DNA of 37,818 nt from Streptomyces sp. CC53 (GTDB lineage: Bacteria; Actinomycetota; Actinomycetes; Streptomycetales; Streptomycetaceae): NCBI RefSeq assembly GCF_001865245.1, contig NZ_MKXB01000013.1:1-37818 (forward strand), written 5' to 3'. Made by a program: the position numbers and the translations under genes. Every line of letters starts with the position of its first letter. The stretch's first letter is position 1. A model generated the notes under the pieces. The model ran no database searches. It was not told where the DNA came from and worked only from the letters and a program-made list of their open reading frames with translations. Below, piece after piece: positions 29,456-37,407 of this stretch.

Positions 29456-30556
29456 ATGTCCGACTTCGTACCCGGGCTCGAAGGAGTCGTCGCGTTCGAG
29501 ACGGAGATCGCCGAACCGGACAAGGAGGGCGGCGCCCTCCGCTACCGGGGCGTCGACATCGAGGACCTGGTGGGCCAGGTGTCCTTCGGGAACGTCTGGG
29601 GCCTGCTCGTGGACGGCGCGTTCGACCCGGGCCTGCCCCCGGCCGAGCCCTTCCCCATCCCCGTCCACTCGGGTGACATCCGTGTGGACGTGCAGTCCGC
29701 GCTGGCGATGCTGGCACCCGTGTGGGGCCTGAAACCGCTGCTGGACATCGACGCGGCGCAGGCCCGCGAGGACCTGGCGCGGGCGGCGGTCATGGCGCTG
29801 TCGTACGTGGCGCAGAGCGCCCGCGGGCAGGGCCTGCCGATGGTGCCGCAGAGCGAGATCGACAAGGCGCAGTCGGTGGTCGAGCGGTTCATGATCCGCT
29901 GGCGGGGCGAGCCCGACCCCCGGCACGTGAAGGCGGTCGACGCCTACTGGACGTCGGCGGCGGAGCACGGCATGAACGCCTCCACGTTCACCGCGCGCGT
30001 CATCGCGTCGACGGGCGCGGACGTGGCGGCGGCCCTGTCGGGCGCGGTGGGTGCCATGTCCGGGCCGCTGCACGGCGGCGCCCCGTCGCGGGTGCTCGGG
30101 ATGATCGAGGAGATCGAGCGCACCGGGGACGCCGTCGCGTACGTGAAGCAGGCCCTCGACAAGGGCGAGCGCCTCATGGGCTTCGGGCACCGCGTGTACC
30201 GCGCGGAGGACCCGCGCGCCCGCGTGCTGCGCCGCACCGCGAAGGAGCTGGCCGCGCCGCGCTTCGAGGTCGCGGAGGCCCTGGAGAAGGCCGCGCTGGA
30301 GGAGCTGCACAGCCGGCGCCCGGACCGGGTGCTCGCGACGAACGTGGAGTTCTGGGCGGCGATCGTGCTGGACTTCGCGGAGGTCCCGGCGCACATGTTC
30401 ACGTCCATGTTCACCTGCGCCCGCACGGCCGGCTGGTCGGCGCACATCCTGGAGCAGAAGCGCACGGGCCGCCTGGTCCGCCCGTCGGCGCGGTACGTGG
30501 GCCCCGGCCCGCGGGACCCGCGCGAGATCGCGGGCTTCGACGGCATCGCGGGCTGA
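29456..30556 (+). CDS. Citrate synthase homologue with Glu at the catalytic Asp position
   Basis: A 366-residue protein of the citrate synthase fold (Streptomyces 'citrate synthase 2' type). The His residues of the active site are present: H171 in EHGMNAST, H206 in GPLHGGAPS and H245 in GFGHRVYR. The catalytic Asp lies in a motif usually written NVDFY; here it reads NVEFW, with E298 in its place. I believe this variant is usual in this subfamily, but the activity of such proteins is less clear than for the main enzyme, and 2-methylcitrate synthase-type activity is an alternative. GAGGAG precedes ATG at 29456. A very strong hairpin terminates it. Confidence 0.9.
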   Translation: MSDFVPGLEGVVAFETEIAEPDKEGGALRYRGVDIEDLVGQVSFGNVWGLLVDGAFDPGLPPAEPFPIPVHSGDIRVDVQSALAMLAPVWGLKPLLDIDAAQAREDLARAAVMALSYVAQSARGQGLPMVPQSEIDKAQSVVERFMIRWRGEPDPRHVKAVDAYWTSAAEHGMNASTFTARVIASTGADVAAALSGAVGAMSGPLHGGAPSRVLGMIEEIERTGDAVAYVKQALDKGERLMGFGHRVYRAEDPRARVLRRTAKELAAPRFEVAEALEKAALEELHSRRPDRVLATNVEFWAAIVLDFAEVPAHMFTSMFTCARTAGWSAHILEQKRTGRLVRPSARYVGPGPRDPREIAGFDGIAG

Positions 30557-30582
30557 ACCGCCCGGCCCCCGACGGCACCGGC

Positions 30583-30614
30583 GGCCGGGGCACCTCTCGC
30601 GAGGTGCCCCGGCC
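30583..30614. terminator. Bidirectional terminator after citrate synthase
   Basis: A perfect 14-bp stem (30583-30596 and 30601-30614) with a TCGC loop lies 26 bp past the citrate synthase stop and 26 bp from the end of the converging vapC-like gene. It is the longest perfect hairpin seen in the window. Confidence 0.85.
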
Positions 30615-30639
30615 TGGTCCCTGCGGCACAGTCTGCTCG

Positions 30640-31041
30640 TCAGAGGGCCATGAGCTGTACACCCTTGCCGCACAAGCGGGACATGTCGTCGATGTCGGAC
30701 GTCAGCATGATGACGGGTCCTGGCTGGCGCAGAGCCGCCTCGGCAACGGTCGCGTCAATGGCGTACTTGTGGCCATGCAGGCCGACATGCTGCAGCAGCC
30801 TCGCGGCGGCCTTGGCGGACCGTGCGGTGACAGGCTCGATCCGCACCTGTGACAGCGCCCAGTTCAGGCGGGGGACGTTCACTCCGGCATGCACGACTTC
30901 CACAATGGTGTTCGCACAGACGACGAACTCGGCACCGCGCTTGTTGATCTGCCGCAGGACCGCTGAGACCTTTCGATCCTGGTTGATCCAGGCCGACAAG
31001 CCTTCGGAGTCGAGCACAACCGTCTTAGCGTCAAGCCTCAT
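30640..31041 (-). CDS. PIN-domain ribonuclease toxin (VapC family)
   Basis: 133 residues, one PIN domain. The four acidic metal-binding residues typical of VapC nucleases fit D11 (VVLDSEGL), E48 (IVEVVHAG), D96 (YAIDATVA) and D116 (LTSDIDDM). Such toxins cleave tRNA or rRNA until their antitoxin binds them. ATG at 31041 overlaps the antitoxin stop codon by 4 bp (ATGA), so translation is coupled. The G+C content is visibly lower than in the neighbouring genes and codon use is less biased, which suggests acquisition by transfer. Two convergent terminator arms flank the end of the gene. The target RNA cannot be deduced. Confidence 0.9.
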   Translation of the reverse strand: MRLDAKTVVLDSEGLSAWINQDRKVSAVLRQINKRGAEFVVCANTIVEVVHAGVNVPRLNWALSQVRIEPVTARSAKAAARLLQHVGLHGHKYAIDATVAEAALRQPGPVIMLTSDIDDMSRLCGKGVQLMAL

Positions 31042-31295
31042 GCCGCCCTCGCGCCCGGTGTCGCCGCGTCGGGGTTGAGTGCGGCGTCGATCAAGGCGTC
31101 GGCTTCCGCGAGTTCCTCTTCTGTGAAGGCCCCGTGTTCCTCCTCGTAGCGGCGGAACTCCACCTCGCGTCGATACTGTCTGATCTTCTTGGCGACAGCG
31201 TCAGCGACGAAGGCGGACACGTTGTCGGTCAAGGTCTTCAGTTCCTCCACGTCATCAGTGGGGAGCGTCACGGTGATACGAGTCGTCTCAGCCAT
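31038..31295 (-). CDS. Ribbon-helix-helix antitoxin (VapB-like)
   Basis: 85 residues. The N-terminal part (TTRITVTLPTDDVEELKTL, residues about 4-22) is a ribbon-helix-helix DNA-binding strand and helix, and the rest is acidic and helical (EEEHGAFTEEELAEADALID), the part that would occupy the PIN active site. The gene precedes the toxin, with the usual 4-bp overlap. No Shine-Dalgarno is seen and a -10-like TACGGT ends 6 nt before ATG at 31295, so the mRNA may be leaderless. A 19-bp palindrome lies upstream and is the natural operator for autorepression. Confidence 0.88.
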   Translation of the reverse strand: MAETTRITVTLPTDDVEELKTLTDNVSAFVADAVAKKIRQYRREVEFRRYEEEHGAFTEEELAEADALIDAALNPDAATPGARAA

Positions 31296-31301
31296 ACGAA
31301 G

Positions 31302-31335
31302 ACCGTACCAGCAGAATGCATACCGCGAGTATGCA
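31302..31335 (-). promoter_or_regulatory. Antitoxin promoter and palindromic operator
   Basis: TACGGT (31302-31307, read leftward) is a -10-like box ending 6 nt before the antitoxin ATG. The palindrome TGCATAC-CGCGA-GTATGCA (31317-31335) lies just upstream, in the region a -35 would occupy. It is AT-richer than its surroundings, as expected for a toxin-antitoxin operator. It also sits just past the stop of the TetR gene at 31344. Confidence 0.6.
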
Positions 31336-31343
31336 GATACGTT

Positions 31344-31940
31344 TCAGCCCAGGGCCCCGTCCAGCAGCCGCGCCCACTGGGCGACCACGCGGCGGCGGCG
31401 GGCCGTGTCGTCCGTCAGCAGGGTGGCGAGGCCCAGGCCGCGGGCCATGTCCAGGAGGCCCTGGACGGTCTCCCGGACACCGGGGCGGGACTCGTCCGCG
31501 CCGAGCAGCTCCACGGCCATGCGGTGGGCCTCCCGGCCGACGCGGGCCTCCAGTTCGGTGACGCGGAGCCGCAGCTGCTCCTCCCCGGAGGCCGCCACCC
31601 ACAGGTGGAGGGCGGCCCGGAACAACGGGCCCGTGTAGAGGCCGACGAGCCCCTCGACGACCTCGGTGCGGCTCCTGCCGTCCAGGGCGCGCAGCGCCTC
31701 GGACCGCTCCTCTGCCACGTACTCGACCGCCGCCGTGAAGAGGTCCTCCCGGGTGGGGAAGTGGTGCTGGGCGGCGCCCCGCGAGACCCCCGCGTGCTCC
31801 GCCACCACCGAGACCGTGGAGCCCGCCCAGCCGCGTTCGGCGAGGCAGGCCACCGCCGCCTCCAGGAGCCTGCGCCGGGTGGCGCGGCTGCGGTCCTGCT
31901 TCGGGGCGCGGGCGGCGGTCGCCTCGGTCAGATCACCCAT
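31344..31940 (-). CDS. TetR family transcriptional regulator of the acyl-CoA operon
   Basis: 198 residues. The DNA-binding domain is at about residues 18-65 (RRLLEAAVACLAERG, then VVAEHAGVSRGAAQHHFP), and the C-terminal ligand domain is of normal size. It is the last gene of a leftward operon, and its ATG at 31940 lies within the end of the crotonase gene (13-bp overlap), so it is co-translated. A regulator at the end of its operon usually controls the operon's promoter, and here it would respond to an acyl-CoA made or used by the pathway. The ligand is not known. Confidence 0.92.
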   Translation of the reverse strand: MGDLTEATAARAPKQDRSRATRRRLLEAAVACLAERGWAGSTVSVVAEHAGVSRGAAQHHFPTREDLFTAAVEYVAEERSEALRALDGRSRTEVVEGLVGLYTGPLFRAALHLWVAASGEEQLRLRVTELEARVGREAHRMAVELLGADESRPGVRETVQGLLDMARGLGLATLLTDDTARRRRVVAQWARLLDGALG

Positions 31941-32662
31941 GCGGGGTCCCGTCGTTCTAGGAAGGCCGTCATCCCCTCGCGCGCCTCCGCCGAGGCGAAC
32001 AGCGACGCGGAGCGCCGCACGAGAGCGTCCGCGTCGCGCTCGAAGGTTTCCAGCACCCTAGCCGCCACCAGCGCCTTCGACGCGGCAAGGCCCTGCGGCG
32101 AGGCCCGGCGCAGGGCGTCGAGCACCGGCCGCAGCGCCTCGTCGGTGTCCGCGGCGGCCACCGTGGCCAGCCCGATCCGCACCGCCTCGGACGCGCCGAA
32201 CCGCTCCCCGGTGAGGTAGTACCGGGCCGCCGCGCGGGGGTCGAGGCGCGGCAGCAGGGTGAGCGAGACGACCGCCGGGGCGAGCCCGATCCGCACCTCC
32301 GTGAGGGCGAAGTCGGAGCGCTCCGACACGACGACGACGTCACACGCGCCCAGCAGTCCGAGGCCCCCGGCCCGCACGTGCCCGTCGACCCGCGCCACCA
32401 CCGGTTTCGGCACCTCCACGACGTGCCGGAGCAGCGCGACGAACGCGTCCGGGTCCGGGGGCGCCGTCAGGTCGGCGCCCGCGCAGAACGTCCCCCCGGT
32501 GTGGGTGAGCACCACGGCGCGGACGGCGGGGTCCCGCGCGCAGTCCGCCAGCGCGTCCGCCAGCTCGGCGACCAGCGGCGCCGACAGGGCGTTGCGGGTG
32601 CGGGGGGCGTCGAGGGCCAGGGTGGTGACGCCCCGGTCGCGGGTGGTCCTCAGCAGGGTCAT
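31928..32662 (-). CDS. Enoyl-CoA hydratase/isomerase (crotonase) family protein
   Basis: 244 residues with the crotonase fold: GTFCAGADL (oxyanion-hole region, about residue 57), VDGHVRAGGLGLLGACDVV (about residue 93) and FALTEVRIGLAPAVVSL. Compared with classical hydratases, the first catalytic Glu (usually GGCEL) is replaced by Gly in this loop, while the second (TEVRIG) is kept. The enzyme may therefore be an isomerase, thioesterase or hydratase with a single acid. GAGGAGG lies 8 nt before ATG at 32662. It is 22 bp downstream of the acyl-CoA dehydrogenase gene, in the same operon. Confidence 0.9.
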   Translation of the reverse strand: MTLLRTTRDRGVTTLALDAPRTRNALSAPLVAELADALADCARDPAVRAVVLTHTGGTFCAGADLTAPPDPDAFVALLRHVVEVPKPVVARVDGHVRAGGLGLLGACDVVVVSERSDFALTEVRIGLAPAVVSLTLLPRLDPRAAARYYLTGERFGASEAVRIGLATVAAADTDEALRPVLDALRRASPQGLAASKALVAARVLETFERDADALVRRSASLFASAEAREGMTAFLERRDPAWVI

Positions 32663-32684
32663 CGCGTGCGCCTCCTCCGGCGGG

Positions 32685-33830
32685 TCAGTACGACTTGGGC
32701 AGGCCGAGGGTCTGGTGGGAGACGTAGTTCAGGATCATCTCCCGGCTCACCGGCGCGATGCGGGCCACGCGGGAGGCCGCGATCAGGCGGGCCAGTCCGA
32801 ACTCCCGGGTGAGGCCGTTGCCGCCGAGGGTGTGCACGGACTGGTCCACCGCCTTCACGCACGCCTCGGCGGCCGCGTACTTCGCCATGTTCGCGGCCTC
32901 GCCCGCGCCGGCGTCGTCCCCCGCGTCGTACAGCGCCGCCGCCTTCCGCATCATGAGCGCGGCGCACTCCAGCTCGATGCGGGCCTGCGCCAGCGGGTGG
33001 GCGATCGCCTGGTGCGCTCCGATCGGGGTCCGCCACACCTGGCGCTCCTTCGCGTACGCCACCGCCCGCTCCAGCGCGTACCGGCCCATGCCCAGGGCGA
33101 ACGCGGCGGTCATGATCCGCTCCGGGTTCAGCCCCGCGAAGAGCTGGAGGAGGCCCGCGTCCTCGTCGCCGACGAGCGCGTCCGCCGGGAGCCGCACGTC
33201 GTCGAAGACCAGCTCGAACTGCTTCTCCCGGGCGTCGAGTTCCATCGGGATCGGGGTGCGGTGGAAGCCGGGCGCGTCCCGGTCCACCACGAACAGGCAC
33301 GGCTTCAGCTTCCCGGTGCGCTCGTCCTCGGTGCGGCCCACGACGAGCGTGGACTGCGCGATGTCGACGCCCGACACGAAGACCTTGCGGCCGGTGAGGG
33401 TCCAGCCGCCGGGGGTGCGGCGGGCCGTGGTGGTGATGCGGTGCGCGTTGGAGCCCGCGTCGGGCTCGGTGATGCCGAACGCCATGGTGCGGGAGCCGTC
33501 GGCCAGTCCGGGCAGCCAGTGCCGCCGCTGCTCGTCCGTGCCGAAGCGGGCGATGACCGTGCCGCAGATGGCCGGCGACACGATCATCATCAGCAGCGGG
33601 CAGCCGGCCGCGCCCAGCTCCTCCAGCACGATGGACAGCTCCGTGACCCCGGCGCCCCCGCCGCCGTACGCGGCGGGCAGGTTGACGCCGAGGTAGCCGA
33701 GCGCTCCGGCCTCGGCCCACAGGCCGTCCGGGTCGCCGCCCTCCCGGCGCTTGCGCCCGAAGGCGGCCACGGCGGCGCGGAGGGCCTCCTGCTCGGGTGT
33801 CTCCAGGACGGCGGTGCGGGTGGCGGTCAT
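32685..33830 (-). CDS. Acyl-CoA dehydrogenase
   Basis: 381 residues, a flavoenzyme that introduces the alpha-beta double bond of an acyl-CoA. The typical order is seen: N-terminal helices, FGITEPDAGSNAH (FAD contact, about residue 117), VFDDVRLPADALVG (about 210), RYALERAVAYAKERQVWRTP and HTLGGNGLTREFGL. The position of the usual Glu base near the C terminus (EGT motif) reads RIAPVSREM, with no Glu there. As in isovaleryl-CoA dehydrogenase, the base may lie elsewhere. ATG at 33830 overlaps the carboxylase stop and follows GGAGG. Branched-chain or terpenoid acyl-CoA is the likely substrate type, inferred from neighbours. Confidence 0.92.
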   Translation of the reverse strand: MTATRTAVLETPEQEALRAAVAAFGRKRREGGDPDGLWAEAGALGYLGVNLPAAYGGGGAGVTELSIVLEELGAAGCPLLMMIVSPAICGTVIARFGTDEQRRHWLPGLADGSRTMAFGITEPDAGSNAHRITTTARRTPGGWTLTGRKVFVSGVDIAQSTLVVGRTEDERTGKLKPCLFVVDRDAPGFHRTPIPMELDAREKQFELVFDDVRLPADALVGDEDAGLLQLFAGLNPERIMTAAFALGMGRYALERAVAYAKERQVWRTPIGAHQAIAHPLAQARIELECAALMMRKAAALYDAGDDAGAGEAANMAKYAAAEACVKAVDQSVHTLGGNGLTREFGLARLIAASRVARIAPVSREMILNYVSHQTLGLPKSY

Positions 33831-35797
33831 GCGTCCTCCTCCAGTACGGGCTGTACGGGCTGACCGGGCACCCCGGGGTCGGGGCGCTTCGCGGGCTGTA
33901 CGGGCTGACCGGGGGCCTCCGGGTCCGGGGACCCGTCGGGCCGTACGACGGCGAGCAGCGCGCCGTGCTCGACCTGGCGGCCGGGCGCGGCGCGGAGAGC
34001 GGTGAGGGTGCCGGAGGCGGGGGCGGTGACGCGGTGCTCCATCTTCATGGCCTCCAGCCACAGCAGCGGCCGGCCCGCCTCCACCCGGCACCCCACCACC
34101 AGGCCCTCGGCGACCCGGACGACCGTGCCCGGCATGGGGGCGAGCAGCGAACCGGGGGCCGTGCGCGCGGCGGCGTCGGGGAAGCGGGGGCGGGGGGTGA
34201 GGCGGTGGGCGGCCTCCGGGGTGTCGACGTACACGGCGCCGTCGCCGTACGACGCGACGCGGTAGGGCCGCACGACTCCGGACAGCTCCAGCAGGACCAG
34301 TCCGGGCTGCGCCGACACCACCCGCACGCCGGGGTGGTCGGGGAGCGTGTAGCCGCCGCGGGTGCGGTGGTAGCGGACCTCGTGCCCGCCGTACGCCTTC
34401 GACTGGGGCTGCGACGGCAGGTTGCGCCAGGCTCCCGGGCCGGGGCGGGCGGCGGCGTCCGCGAGGGCGGCGGCGACGGCGGCGTACTCCTCGCCCGGGG
34501 GCGGGCCGGTCAGCTCGGGGAGGGCCCGGTCGTAGAACCCGGTGTCGGCGCGGCCCGGCCGGGCGAACTCCTCGTGGCGCAGGGTGCGGACCAGCAGGTC
34601 GCGGTTGGTGGCCGGGCCGTGGACGCGGGCCCTGCGCAGGGCCGCCGCCAGGGCGCGCACGGCCTCCTCGCGGGTGGGTGCGTGGGCGACGGCCTTCGCC
34701 AGCAGGGCGTCGTAGTGGACGGTGACGGCGTCCCCCGCCTCGTAGCCGGTGTCGACGCGGACTCCGTCGACGTCCAGGGCGTGGAAGACGCCCGTCTGCG
34801 GGGCGAAGCCGCGGGCCGGGTCCTCCGCGTACAGGCGGGCCTCGACCGCATGCCCGGAGGGGGCCGGGGGGCCCTCCGGCAGCCGGGCGCCCTCGGCGAC
34901 GCGGAGTTGGAGCGCCACCAGGTCGATGCCGTACACCGCCTCCGTGACGGGGTGCTCGACCTGGAGGCGGGTGTTCATCTCCAGGAAGTGCGGCGTCCCG
35001 TCGGGCGCGACGAGGAACTCGACGGTGCCCGCCCCGGTGTAGCCCAGGGACCCGGCCGCGCGGACCGCCGTGTCCTGGAGGGTGCCGGCGAGCCCCGGCG
35101 GCAGGCCGGGGGCGGGCGCCTCCTCGACGACCTTCTGGTGCCGGCGCTGGAGGGAGCAGTCGCGGGTGCCGAGCGCCCAGACGGTGCCGTGTGCGTCGGC
35201 GAGGACCTGCACCTCGACGTGGCGGCCGCCCTCCACGTACGGCTCCGCGAACACCTCGTCGTCACCGAACGCGGAGCGTGCCTCCGCGCGGGCGGCCTCC
35301 AGGGCCGCGGGCAGCTCCGCCAGGTCCCGCACGACGCGCATGCCGCGCCCGCCGCCGCCCGCCGCCGCCTTGACGAGGACGGGCAGGTCGGCCTCCGTGA
35401 GCGCGGCCGGGTCCAGGGGCGGGACGCCCATCAGCTTCTTGGCGCGGGTCTTGGACGCCATCGCCTCGATGGCCTCCGGGGGCGGGCCGACCCAGGTGAG
35501 ACCCGCCGCCCGCACCTCCCGGGCGAAGGCGGCGCTCTCCGACAGGAAGCCGTACCCGGGGTGGACGGCGTCGGCTCCGGCGGCGAGCGCGGCCCGCACG
35601 AGGAGGTCACCGCGCAGGTACGTGTCGGCGGGGGCGGCGCCCGGCAGCCGCACCGCCGCGTCCGCGAGGCGCACGTGGCGGGCGCCGGCGTCCGGGTCGG
35701 AGTGCACGGCGACGGTGGCGATGCCGAGGTCGCGGCAGGTGCGCAGGACCCGGCAGGCGATCTCGCCGCGGTTGGCGACGAGCAGCGAGGTGATCAT
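33827..35797 (-). CDS. Acyl-CoA carboxylase alpha subunit (biotin carboxylase and biotin carrier)
   Basis: 656 residues. The biotin carboxylase part (about 1-445) has LLVANRGEIACRV, the ATP-grasp glycine loop AAAGGGGRGM, HVEVQVLAD, RDCSLQRRHQK and EMNTRLQVEHPVTE. A short segment of about three residues before GVPPLDP is missing compared with related enzymes. The carrier domain near the end has the biotinylation motif EAMKMEH, with K585. The C terminus beyond it holds a duplicated PGQPVQP linker. ATG at 35797 has GAGAGG about 6 nt upstream. It pairs with the carboxyltransferase encoded just upstream (11-bp gap). Methylcrotonyl- or geranyl-CoA-type carboxylation is likely from its neighbours. 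Confidence 0.95.
   Translation of the reverse strand: MITSLLVANRGEIACRVLRTCRDLGIATVAVHSDPDAGARHVRLADAAVRLPGAAPADTYLRGDLLVRAALAAGADAVHPGYGFLSESAAFAREVRAAGLTWVGPPPEAIEAMASKTRAKKLMGVPPLDPAALTEADLPVLVKAAAGGGGRGMRVVRDLAELPAALEAARAEARSAFGDDEVFAEPYVEGGRHVEVQVLADAHGTVWALGTRDCSLQRRHQKVVEEAPAPGLPPGLAGTLQDTAVRAAGSLGYTGAGTVEFLVAPDGTPHFLEMNTRLQVEHPVTEAVYGIDLVALQLRVAEGARLPEGPPAPSGHAVEARLYAEDPARGFAPQTGVFHALDVDGVRVDTGYEAGDAVTVHYDALLAKAVAHAPTREEAVRALAAALRRARVHGPATNRDLLVRTLRHEEFARPGRADTGFYDRALPELTGPPPGEEYAAVAAALADAAARPGPGAWRNLPSQPQSKAYGGHEVRYHRTRGGYTLPDHPGVRVVSAQPGLVLLELSGVVRPYRVASYGDGAVYVDTPEAAHRLTPRPRFPDAAARTAPGSLLAPMPGTVVRVAEGLVVGCRVEAGRPLLWLEAMKMEHRVTAPASGTLTALRAAPGRQVEHGALLAVVRPDGSPDPEAPGQPVQPAKRPDPGVPGQPVQPVLEEDA
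33848..33913 (+). repeat. 45-bp-period direct repeat in the carboxylase C terminus
   Basis: Two identical 21-bp blocks start at 33848 and 33893. The 45-bp period is in frame and gives a repeated PGQPVQP in the disordered C-terminal tail of the carboxylase alpha subunit. It is a local duplication with little expected effect on enzyme activity. Confidence 0.75.
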
Positions 35798-35808
35798 GTC
35801 GGTGCCTC

Positions 35809-37407
35809 TCACATCCGGAACACGCCGAAGCCGCCGCGTGCGCCTTCGACCGGGGCGGTGTGGATCGCGGACAGGCACAGCCCGAGGACGGTGCGGGTGT
35901 CGCGGGGGTCGATGACGCCGTCGTCGTACAGCCGCCCGGACAGGAACATCGGGAGCGACTCGGCCTCCACCTGCTGCTCCACGAGCGCCCGGAGGGCCGC
36001 GTCGCCGTCCTCGTCGTACGGCCACCCCTTCGCGGCGGCGGACTGGCGGGCGACGATCGACAGGACCCCGGCGAGCTGCTGCGGGCCCATGACGGCGGAC
36101 TTGGCGCTGGGCCAGGCGAAGAGGAAACGGGGGTCGTAGGCGCGGCCGCACATGCCGTAGTGCCCGGCGCCGTAGGACGCCCCGAGCAGGACCGACAGGT
36201 GCGGGACGCGGGAGTTGGCCACCGCGTTGATCATCATCGCGCCGTGCTTGATGATGCCGCCCTGCTCGTACGCGGCACCCACCATGTAGCCGGTGGTGTT
36301 GTGGAGGAACAGCAGCGGGATGTCCCGCTGGTTGGCGAGCTGGACGAACTGGGCGGCCTTCTGGGACTCCTCGCTGAACAGGACGCCCCGGGCGTTGGCG
36401 AGGACGCCGATCGGGTAGCCGTGCAGCCGCGCCCAGCCGGTGGCGAGCCCGGCGCCGTACAGCGGCTTGAACTCGTCGAAGTCCGAGCCGTCGACGAGGC
36501 GCGCGACCACCTCGCGCGGGTCGAAGGGCGTGCGCAGGTCGCCGGGGACGATCCCCAGCAGCTCCTCCGGGTCGTGCACGGGCCCGGCGTACGGGCCGGG
36601 CGGCGGGTGCGCCTTGCGGTGGTTGAGGCGGGCCACGATGCGGCGGGCCTGGCGCAGCGCGTCCGGCTCGTCGAGCGCGTGGTGGTCGGCGAGGCCGGAG
36701 GTGCGGGCGTGCATGTCGGCTCCGCCGAGGGACTCGTCGTCGCTCTCCTCACCGGTCGCCATCTTCACGAGCGGCGGCCCGCCCAGGAACACCTTCGACC
36801 GGTCGCGGATGACGACGGTGTGGTCGGACATGCCGGGGATGTAGGCGCCTCCGGCGGTGGAGTTGCCGAACACCACGGCGATGGTGGGGATGCCGGCGGC
36901 GGACAGCCGGGTGAGGTCGCGGAAGAGCGCGCCGCCGGGGATGAAGATCTCCTTCTGGGAGGGCAGGTCGGCGCCGCCGGACTCGACGAGGGAGATCACG
37001 GGGAGGCGGTTGGCGAAGGCGATCTCGTGGCCGCGCAGCGCCTTCTTGAGGGTCCACGGGTTGGAGGCGCCGCCGCGCACGGTCGGGTCGTTGGCGGTGA
37101 TCAGGCACTCGACGCCCTCGACGGTGCCGATGCCGGTGACGAGGGACGCGCCGGTGGTGTGGTCGCTGCCCCAGGCGGCCAGGGGCGACAGCTCCAGGAA
37201 CGGCGTGTCCGGGTCGAGGAGCAGCTCGATCCGCTCGCGGGCGAGGAGCTTGCCGCGGGCGCGGTGCCGGTCGGTGTACTTGGGGCCGCCTCCGGCGAGC
37301 GCCTCGGCGTGGGCGGCGTCCAGCTCGTCGAGCTTGGCGAGCATGTCGGCGCGGTTGCGGGCGAAGTCGGGGGCGGTCGGGTCCAGCGCGGAGGCGAGCA
37401 CGGTCAC
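35809..37407 (-). CDS. Acyl-CoA carboxylase beta subunit (carboxyltransferase)
   Basis: 532 residues, the carboxyltransferase half of a biotin-dependent acyl-CoA carboxylase. The N lobe has GGASNPWTLKKALRGHE and VESGGADLPSQKE then FGNSTAGGAYIPGMSDH. The C lobe has LHNTTGYMVGAAYEQGG, GASYGAGHYGMCGRAYDPRF and AKSAVMGPQQLAGVL, all as in methylcrotonyl/geranyl-CoA carboxylase beta chains. GTG at 37407 is used: it overlaps the stop of the AtuA-like gene (GTGA) and has GGAGAG about 8 nt upstream. It is next to the alpha subunit, with an 11-bp gap, so the two form one enzyme. Confidence 0.96.
   Translation of the reverse strand: MTVLASALDPTAPDFARNRADMLAKLDELDAAHAEALAGGGPKYTDRHRARGKLLARERIELLLDPDTPFLELSPLAAWGSDHTTGASLVTGIGTVEGVECLITANDPTVRGGASNPWTLKKALRGHEIAFANRLPVISLVESGGADLPSQKEIFIPGGALFRDLTRLSAAGIPTIAVVFGNSTAGGAYIPGMSDHTVVIRDRSKVFLGGPPLVKMATGEESDDESLGGADMHARTSGLADHHALDEPDALRQARRIVARLNHRKAHPPPGPYAGPVHDPEELLGIVPGDLRTPFDPREVVARLVDGSDFDEFKPLYGAGLATGWARLHGYPIGVLANARGVLFSEESQKAAQFVQLANQRDIPLLFLHNTTGYMVGAAYEQGGIIKHGAMMINAVANSRVPHLSVLLGASYGAGHYGMCGRAYDPRFLFAWPSAKSAVMGPQQLAGVLSIVARQSAAAKGWPYDEDGDAALRALVEQQVEAESLPMFLSGRLYDDGVIDPRDTRTVLGLCLSAIHTAPVEGARGGFGVFRM

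Noticed and set aside
33797..36139. 780-codon frame opposite the carboxylase alpha subunit
   Set aside because: It is a shadow of a gene with complete enzymatic motifs; no ribosome site.
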